Below are positions 1 to 3,938 of a stretch of DNA of 5,528 nucleotides, piece by piece. The stretch lies in NCBI GenBank assembly GCA_028290125.1, contig JAQGKM010000355.1, forward strand, positions 1-5,528. Direction: 5' to 3'. Every line of letters begins with the position of its first letter. Position 1 is the first letter of the stretch. Below the pieces are notes generated by a model. The model was not told the DNA's origin, ran no database searches, and was given only the letters and a program-made list of their open reading frames with translations. Source of the stretch: Hyphomicrobiales bacterium (GTDB taxonomy: Bacteria > Pseudomonadota > Alphaproteobacteria > Rhizobiales > Beijerinckiaceae). A program made the translations under genes and the position numbers.

Positions 1-838
1 GATGCGCGTGAATTTGTCGGACCTCGCCGCCAAGGGCGCGACGCCCAGGGGCTTCGTGCTGGCGCTGGCGCTGCCACTGCCACAGAACGACGACACCCTC
101 TCGAAGCGGGAAAGCGCGGACCCGGCAAAGCCGAGCCGGGTTGAGGGGATGTCCGCCGATTGGCTCGGCGCCTTCGCCCAGGGTCTCGGCGCGGACATCC
201 TGACCTACGCCTGTCCGCTGCTCGGCGGCGACACGGTCATGACGCCCGGTCCGCTGATGGTTTCGATCACGGCGTTCGGGGCCGTTCCCACGGGCCGCAT
301 GGTCCCGCGTACCGGCGCGCGTCCCGGCGATCTTCTCTATGTATCGGGCACCATCGGCGACGCCGCGCTCGGGCTTCAGGTCAGGCTGGGTAAGTTCGCG
401 GCGCCGGAGGTCGATCACCTGCTCGCGCGCTATTTGCGTCCGCAGCCGCGCAACGCGCTGGCGCCCGCGCTGCTGGACTGCGCCAGCGGCGCCATGGATG
501 TGTCGGATGGTCTTGTCGGCGATCTTGCCAAGATGCTGCGAGTCTCGGGCGCCTCCGCCGAGGTCGAGCTTTCGCGCGTGCCTTTGTCTTCGCAGACGGC
601 GGCGTTGATTGCTGCGAATCCGTCGGCGCTGGAGACCGCGCTGACCGGCGGCGACGATTACGAGATTCTCGCCAGCGTTCCGCCCCAACATGCAGAGACG
701 TTCGAGGCGCGCGCTTGCGAGGCCGGCGTGGCGGTGACGCGGATCGGCCATGTCACGCGTGGCGACGCCGCGCCGCAGTTTCGTGACGGCTCGGGCGCGA
801 CGATTGCCTTCCTGCGGGGCTCCTACAGCCACTTCTGA
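1..838 (+). CDS. thiL: Thiamine-monophosphate kinase ThiL, 3' part (cut by left window edge)
   Basis: ThiL phosphorylates thiamine monophosphate with ATP to give thiamine diphosphate, the last step of cofactor synthesis, in the cytoplasm. The frame is open from base 2. The ATG there is internal: the text RVNLSDLAAKGA is the conserved AVNLSDLAAMGA block that lies about 60-70 residues into the family, so the N-terminal ATP and metal-binding part is outside the window. Counting from that Met, further signatures follow in the expected order: GGDTV (residues 75-79), TGARPGDLLYVSGTIGD (104-120), MDVSDGL near 165 and GGDDYE near 218, with the usual YSHF-type C-terminus. Residues about 27-50 (PQNDD to RVEGM) are extra. 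E. coli ThiL has about 5 residues between the LP and WL landmarks, whereas here there are 28. All visible catalytic motifs are intact, so the gene is probably functional. A weak 5-bp hairpin (840-854) follows the stop. Confidence 0.95.
   Translation, partial: MRVNLSDLAAKGATPRGFVLALALPLPQNDDTLSKRESADPAKPSRVEGMSADWLGAFAQGLGADILTYACPLLGGDTVMTPGPLMVSITAFGAVPTGRMVPRTGARPGDLLYVSGTIGDAALGLQVRLGKFAAPEVDHLLARYLRPQPRNALAPALLDCASGAMDVSDGLVGDLAKMLRVSGASAEVELSRVPLSSQTAALIAANPSALETALTGGDDYEILASVPPQHAETFEARACEAGVAVTRIGHVTRGDAAPQFRDGSGATIAFLRGSYSHF
93..149. repeat. Palindromic repeat-like insert inside the thiL reading frame
   Basis: This segment encodes the extra ThiL residues that have no counterpart in the usual family. 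It is organised as nested inverted repeats: ccctc at 96-100 pairs with gaggg at 143-147, and acccggc at 120-126 pairs with gccgggt at 135-141. An alternative inner pairing is cggc 123-126 with gccg 130-133. Such symmetry is typical of short intergenic palindromic elements, and the length stays in frame (about 69 extra bases relative to the family spacing). The insert adds a polar, charged loop (SKRESADPAKPSRVEG) between a beta strand ending in LALALP and the helix starting WLGAF. That it is a mobile repeat rather than a lineage-specific loop is inference. Boundaries are approximate. Confidence 0.5.
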
Positions 839-927
839 ATGCGGATCGCCCGCAATCCCGGCTTTACAAACAGCGCCTTACGCAGAACGATGGCGGTCCC
901 AAAAACATCAACAAACTGGAGCGGGAC

Positions 928-1623
928 ATGGCGCGCGATTTCGAAGACTTCTGCTGGCGGGACATTGTCGACAAGGACATTCTCGAGATCTACGAGCCCT
1001 ATGTCCGCAAGACCTACGTCGGCCCGAAGCCCGCGATCCTCGCGATCGACCTCTACAACAAGGCCTACGAGGGCGGAAACAAGCCCGTCATCGAGGTGAA
1101 CCGGACGCATCCGGGATCGTGCGGCGAGAATGCCTGGAAGGCCATCGAACCGACGAAGCAGCTGTTCGCCGCCGCGCGTGCGGCCGGCATTCCGGTGATC
1201 TATTCGACGCGACACGCCGATACGGCGGGCGTGAAATCCACCAACCGCAGCATGCGGGAGGAAAAGGAAGATCAGTACGGCATCTATCACGAGTTCACCC
1301 CGCAGCCCGGCGAACTGGTGATCTACAAGGAGCGCGCATCAGCCTTCTTCGGCACGCCGCTGGTGGCGCATCTGCGTCTGCTGGGCGTGGACAGCCTGAT
1401 CATCCTGGGCGAAAGCACCTCGGGCTGCGTGCGCGCTTCGACGGTCGACGCCTATTCCTATGGCTTCCACAGCGTGCTGGTCGAAGAATGCACCTATGAC
1501 CGCTCGGCGCTGAGCCACAAGGTCAACCTGTTCGACCTGCACCACAAATATTGCGACGTGATGCACATCGAGGACGTGCTCGAGCATTTGGGGCAGATGT
1601 CGCGCAAAGCGGCTGCGGAGTAG
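928..1623 (+). CDS. Isochorismatase-superfamily cysteine amidohydrolase, N-carbamoylsarcosine/maleamate amidase-like
   Basis: This is a 231-residue cytosolic hydrolase of the isochorismatase-like alpha/beta fold, which cleaves amide or carbamoyl bonds through a cysteine nucleophile. The triad is visible: Asp41 in AILAIDLYN, Lys134 in VIYKERASAFFGT and Cys167 in GESTSGCVRAS. The spacings (93 and 33 residues) equal those I recall for Arthrobacter N-carbamoylsarcosine amidohydrolase (Asp51, Lys144, Cys177). Two other blocks also resemble that subgroup: HPGSCG at 61-66 and NLFDLHHKYCDV at 200-211. Length is slightly shorter than that enzyme. The start is supported by GGAG at 918-921, six bases before the ATG. 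It lies 89 bp after thiL on the same strand and converges with the next gene. Substrate is not determined: N-carbamoylsarcosine, maleamate and other small amides are all possible. Family assignment is secure, subfamily is moderate. Confidence 0.92.
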   Translation: MARDFEDFCWRDIVDKDILEIYEPYVRKTYVGPKPAILAIDLYNKAYEGGNKPVIEVNRTHPGSCGENAWKAIEPTKQLFAAARAAGIPVIYSTRHADTAGVKSTNRSMREEKEDQYGIYHEFTPQPGELVIYKERASAFFGTPLVAHLRLLGVDSLIILGESTSGCVRASTVDAYSYGFHSVLVEECTYDRSALSHKVNLFDLHHKYCDVMHIEDVLEHLGQMSRKAAAE

Positions 1624-1629
1624 GGGAGC

Positions 1630-1662
1630 TCTTCCTTCTCCCGCCCTCCGGGAGAAGGAAGA
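1630..1662. terminator. Strong 14-bp hairpin between convergent genes, probable bidirectional terminator
   Basis: The segment 1631-1643 (cttccttctcccg) is the exact reverse complement of 1649-1661, with a 5-base loop ccctc. The outer pair t1630-a1662 extends the stem to 14 bp. It starts 7 bases after the stop of the amidohydrolase gene and ends 11 bases before the stop of the minus-strand gene, so it could end transcripts from both sides. There is no clear run of T after the stem on either strand. The ctccc/gggag-rich sequence also resembles dispersed palindromes common between genes in Hyphomicrobiales, so it may be a repeat copy recruited as a terminator. Confidence 0.7.
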
Positions 1663-1672
1663 CACCGCTCGG

Positions 1673-2074
1673 TCATTCCTGCTCGGTGCGCACCATTGGC
1701 GACAGTCCGAGCTTGTCGAACAGCGCGCCGCGATGGGCGTCGGCGTAGCGCATCGCGTTGAGATGCGCCGGCATGCCGTAGGTCAGCCGCGCCATGCGCT
1801 CGTAGAGCGTTTCCACCCAATGCAATTCGCCGAGAATGTCGGCAGGGTCCGCGCCGCTCGCGATCCAGGCGGACGACCATGTCTGGTTCCAGACGCCGGC
1901 TTCTTCCGGGTTTGTGCGTCCCGTCATCAGCGATTCATGCGCGGGATCGCCGTAGGCGAGCGCGGACGCCTGTTCATATCGGCGCAGCCGAATGACGGCG
2001 TCGGCGATATCGCCTTCGGGGTCGAGCTGCTTGTGAGCCCATTCGAGACATTGCGCGAGGCTTTTCGCCGACAC
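1673..2074 (-). CDS. Hypothetical protein of 133 residues with an internal two-fold repeat
   Basis: I do not recognise a family for this protein. It is soluble in character, with no signal peptide or membrane segment, acidic, and rich in Ala, Trp, Tyr and His. Residues 12-50 align without gaps to 70-108 at a constant offset of 58. Shared positions form the pattern W-x5-DP-x13-YE-x4-L-x-YG-x-PAH-x3-M, seen as YGDPAH (41-46) and YGMPAH (99-104). That suggests an ancient tandem duplication or a pseudo-two-fold helical domain. Translation starts at GTG (2074-2072), chosen because GGAGGG lies six bases upstream; the nearby ATG at 2088 is out of frame. The gene is convergent with the amidohydrolase and divergent from the CMD-family gene, with a 177-bp shared upstream region. 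That the ORF is real rests on the good ribosome site, the patterned repeat and the tight fit between neighbours. Confidence 0.75.
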   Translation of the reverse strand: MSAKSLAQCLEWAHKQLDPEGDIADAVIRLRRYEQASALAYGDPAHESLMTGRTNPEEAGVWNQTWSSAWIASGADPADILGELHWVETLYERMARLTYGMPAHLNAMRYADAHRGALFDKLGLSPMVRTEQE

Positions 2075-2080
2075 TCCAGT

Positions 2081-2086
2081 CCCTCC
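2081..2086 (-). promoter_or_regulatory. Shine-Dalgarno site that fixes the GTG start at 2074
   Basis: Read on the minus strand this is GGAGGG, six bases before the GTG at 2074-2072. It is the best ribosome site near the gene and supports the non-ATG start of the 133-residue protein. Confidence 0.75.
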
Positions 2087-2213
2087 ATTTCAATTGATCG
2101 GAGCCATCCTATGGCGCGCCGAAGGTGTGCGCCAGCCTGTTCATTCCACACTTTCTCCGCGTACAAATGTCGTCGTGCTTGCGCTTCGATCCGGAAGTCG
2201 AAATGCTTGACCC

Positions 2214-2241
2214 CAAGGCGCTGCCATCAAGGCGCCGTCAG
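2214..2241. repeat. Two tandem 14-bp units just before the CMD-family gene
   Basis: The units caaggcgctgccat (2214-2227) and caaggcgccgtcag (2228-2241) match at 11 of 14 positions, including the first eight bases. The second unit runs into the ribosome site. The same bases can also form a 5-bp hairpin, ggcgc 2217-2221 with gcgcc 2232-2236, around a 10-base loop. It could be an operator pair, a translational hairpin or chance in GC-rich DNA. Confidence 0.4.
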
Positions 2242-2246
2242 GGAGG
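2241..2246 (+). promoter_or_regulatory. Shine-Dalgarno site that fixes the CMD-family start at 2252
   Basis: GGGAGG lies five bases before the ATG at 2252. It decides the start because the same frame stays open far upstream (to about 1733), opposite the hypothetical gene, where the translation has no family resemblance. Confidence 0.8.
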
Positions 2247-2251
2247 CAGGT

Positions 2252-2842
2252 ATGACTCAGGACCACGACGATCCGCATGTGAAGGTTTCGCGCCTTCCGG
2301 CACTGCCGAAGCCGCTCGACCCCATTGTCGCAGAGCTTTTCGAAAACACCCGCCAGAGGGGCGGGCATATCCTTAATCTCCACAAGGTGTCGGGACATGC
2401 GCCGCGCCTGACGCGCGCCAAGCGTCCCTTCACCTACGCGTTGCGCAACGATTGCGATTGCCCGCGCATCTACCGCGAAATCGCCATCTGCCGCACGGCC
2501 ATCAATGTCGAATGCGATTACGAGTTGCACCACCATCATCCGCTTGTGGTGAAAGCGGGATTGAGCGAGGCGCAATTCGAGGCGTTGCGCGACTGGACGT
2601 CGCAGGCGACGTTGTTCGACGAGAAGATGCGTGCGGTTCTGGCGTATGTGGACGAGATGACCCTTCAAAAGGGAAACGTCAGCGACGCCACTTTCGAGGA
2701 CTTGTCGCGGCACTTCTCGCCCCGCGAAATCATCGAACTCAGCTACAACGCGACGTCCTATTACGCGAGCGGCCTGTTCATGAAGGCGCTGGCGATCGAG
2801 CCCGACGAGGAAGGCAAGAAAGCCGCGCCGGGGAATTTCTGA
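2252..2842 (+). CDS. Carboxymuconolactone decarboxylase / AhpD-fold family protein
   Basis: This 196-residue cytosolic protein has the all-helical CMD fold over about residues 55-185. Recognisable blocks are REIAICRTAINVECDYELHHHH (75-96, corresponding to the family's E-x-x-I-L-R ... A-E-Y-E-W-x-x-H segment), KAGLSEAQFEAL (101-112), FDEKMRAVLAYVDEM (122-136) and the C-terminal helix SPREIIELSYNATSYY (156-171). The AhpD redox pair CxxC is absent, so a peroxidase-reductase role is unlikely. The family includes gamma-carboxymuconolactone decarboxylase and many enzymes of unknown reaction, and the true substrate here is open. Cys68, Cys70, Cys80, Cys88 and His93-96 cluster in the likely active-site region. 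The gene is divergent from the 133-residue protein and converges on thiM with a 34-bp gap. Its C-terminal tail (EEGKKAAPGNF) is polar and probably disordered. Confidence 0.88.
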   Translation: MTQDHDDPHVKVSRLPALPKPLDPIVAELFENTRQRGGHILNLHKVSGHAPRLTRAKRPFTYALRNDCDCPRIYREIAICRTAINVECDYELHHHHPLVVKAGLSEAQFEALRDWTSQATLFDEKMRAVLAYVDEMTLQKGNVSDATFEDLSRHFSPREIIELSYNATSYYASGLFMKALAIEPDEEGKKAAPGNF

Positions 2843-2874
2843 GCTCCGTGATTGCGAGCGGAGCGAGGGGGAGC
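2843..2874. terminator. Hairpin in the convergent gap between the CMD-family gene and thiM, decayed repeat
   Basis: The bases gctccg at 2843-2848 pair with cggagc at 2859-2864 around a 10-base loop. A second partner for gctcc is ggagc at 2870-2874. The core gattgcgagcggagcgag resembles the widespread cattgcgagcg-aagcgaagcaat repeat of Bradyrhizobium-type genomes, with its 3' half degraded. The location between two stops fits termination from both sides. There is no T run. Confidence 0.45.
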
Positions 2875-2876
2875 AT

Positions 2877-3716
2877 TCAGCGGAGCCGCAGCCGTTGCGA
2901 GATGTCTCTCTCCTGCAACCCGTAAAGCGCATCGATGAACGCCGTGCGGAACGATGCCGGGCCGCTGGCCTGTTCGGCCGCCATGTCTCCCGTCACCGCA
3001 TAGGCTGCGAGCGCGCTGACGGTTGCGGCGAACGGGTCGCCGCCACAGCCGACGAAGGCCCCGACATATCCCGTCAGCGCGCAGCCGAGCGCCGTGACTT
3101 TGGTCATCAGCGGCGACCCGTTGGCGAGACGCACGAGCGCGTGGCCGTCGGTCACCACATCCACCGCCCCGGTGGCGGCGACGACGCACAGGCCGTGACG
3201 GGCGAGCTTCTGCGCCAGCGCCTCGATCTCGGACGTGTCATGCGTGCTGTCGACGCCGCGCGGCGCGCCGGCTTCCTGCGTCAGTCCGGCAAGCCGGGCC
3301 ACGGCCATGATCTCGGAGGCGTTGCCGCGGATTACGGCCGGGCGGTGGCGCAGCAGTTTGCCGATTGTTTCATTACGAAATTGCGTCCCGCCGGCCCCGA
3401 CGGGATCGAGCACCCACGGCACGCCATGCGCCCGCGCGGCGGTCGTCGCCACCTCCATCGCCTGCGCGCCAGCAGCCGAGAGCGTGCCGGTGTTGACGAC
3501 CAGCGCGGAGGCGCGGCGGACGAACTCCGGGCTTTCCTCCGGTGCAAATACCATGGCGGGGGCGGCGCCGGCCGCGAGCAGAACATTGGCCGCGATATCC
3601 ATGGAGACGTAGTTGGTGATCATCTGGACGAGCGGCCGGCCCTCGCGTACCGCCGCGAGCAACGCGCCGGTCTGCGCCGCCAGGGCGTCGTGCGGGGAAG
3701 GGCTGGTTGTTTCCAT
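2877..3716 (-). CDS. thiM: Hydroxyethylthiazole kinase ThiM
   Basis: ThiM phosphorylates 4-methyl-5-(2-hydroxyethyl)thiazole with ATP. It is a cytosolic salvage enzyme that feeds thiazole phosphate to thiamine-phosphate synthase. The 279-residue translation carries the family blocks in order: PLVQMITNYVSMDIAANVLL (28-47), GAAPAMVFAPEE (50-61), VVNTGTL (73-79), LDPVGAGGT (103-111), VIRGNASEI (128-136), ATGAVDVVTDG (181-191) and VTALGCALTGYVGAF (207-221), in which Cys212 sits at the active-site cysteine position. Length is a little above the usual 262-272, mainly from a short N-terminal extension. The ATG at 3716 gives a normal N-terminus, but no good Shine-Dalgarno lies before it (upstream reads ggtagaaaagcccc). 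No thiE or thiD adjoins it, and the THI-box consensus of a TPP riboswitch is not visible upstream. Confidence 0.95.
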   Translation of the reverse strand: METTSPSPHDALAAQTGALLAAVREGRPLVQMITNYVSMDIAANVLLAAGAAPAMVFAPEESPEFVRRASALVVNTGTLSAAGAQAMEVATTAARAHGVPWVLDPVGAGGTQFRNETIGKLLRHRPAVIRGNASEIMAVARLAGLTQEAGAPRGVDSTHDTSEIEALAQKLARHGLCVVAATGAVDVVTDGHALVRLANGSPLMTKVTALGCALTGYVGAFVGCGGDPFAATVSALAAYAVTGDMAAEQASGPASFRTAFIDALYGLQERDISQRLRLR

Positions 3717-3938
3717 GGGGCTTTTCTACCGCAGATCCCGCATTCGCGACAGTCAGGCAGGCGACTTTGGGCTTTCGCCTAAGGTGTGCTGGTCAGACCT
3801 TGCATCTCTTGTATTCTGTCCAGCGTGCAAAGCGCTGCTGCGGCCCGAATCAGGCCGGAGACATCTCACGCCGGCAGGGCGGAGCAATAACAGCAACGGG
3901 CCTTCCAAGGCTCGGGACCAACAAGGGCGGGGAGTCTG
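3717..3938. promoter_or_regulatory. Divergent thiM/hppA intergenic region
   Basis: This 222-bp gap must hold the promoters of thiM (minus) and hppA (plus). No convincing -35/-10 pair was found on either strand: TTGCAT at 3800 and TATTCT at 3812 are too close together to form one. On the thiM side a 6-bp hairpin (aggcga 3759-3764 with tcgcct 3775-3780) falls in the likely 5' leader. On the hppA side there are three small hairpins in a row: 3821-3837, 3841-3857 and 3897-3914. I see no open reading frame worth calling here. Confidence 0.5.
3897..3914 (+). other. 7-bp hairpin shortly before the hppA ribosome site
   Basis: The arms cgggcct (3897-3903) and aggctcg (3908-3914) pair with one G-T wobble around a tcca tetraloop. 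The stem ends 14 bases before GGGGAG (3929-3934), so if it lies in the transcript it sits at the edge of the ribosome landing area. Function is unknown. Confidence 0.35.

Larger units (their letters stand above)
2075..2251. promoter_or_regulatory. Divergent intergenic region between the hypothetical gene and the CMD-family gene
   Basis: This 177-bp gap must hold the start signals for both divergent genes. I see no confident sigma-70 promoter: TTGACC at 2207-2212 would serve as a -35 box for the plus strand, but nothing close to TATAAT follows at 16-18 bases. An 8-bp palindrome tcaattga lies at 2090-2097, next to the minus-strand ribosome site. The 14-bp tandem repeat at 2214-2241 is described separately. 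Confidence 0.45.

Noticed and set aside
840..854. 5-bp hairpin directly after the thiL stop (tgcgg with ccgca)
   Set aside because: The stem is short, no T run follows, and the next gene on the same strand is only 89 bp away. Too weak to call a terminator.
863..891. Possible sigma-70 promoter for the amidohydrolase: TTTACA at 863-868 with AACGAT at 886-891
   Set aside because: Spacing of 17 is good and the -35 matches 5 of 6, but the -10 matches only 3 of 6. Too weak to call.
1733..2251. Upstream 173-codon extension of the CMD-family frame
   Set aside because: It runs opposite the 133-residue gene, shows no family resemblance, and GGGAGG directly before 2252 marks the real start.
2441..2842. 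AhpD-type alkylhydroperoxidase assignment
   Set aside because: The CxxC catalytic pair of AhpD is absent, so only the wider CMD family is supported.
2141..2932. 263-codon minus-strand open frame opposite the CMD-family gene
   Set aside because: It is antisense to recognised CMD motifs and overlaps the end of thiM. Its composition is shadow-like.
2895..3782. 295-codon plus-strand open frame opposite thiM
   Set aside because: The minus strand carries all ThiM motifs; this translation is Arg/Gly-rich and unlike any family.
3717..3938. TPP riboswitch before thiM
   Set aside because: Looked for the CTGAGA and ACC-x-GAACCTGA-type conserved parts on the minus strand and found neither.
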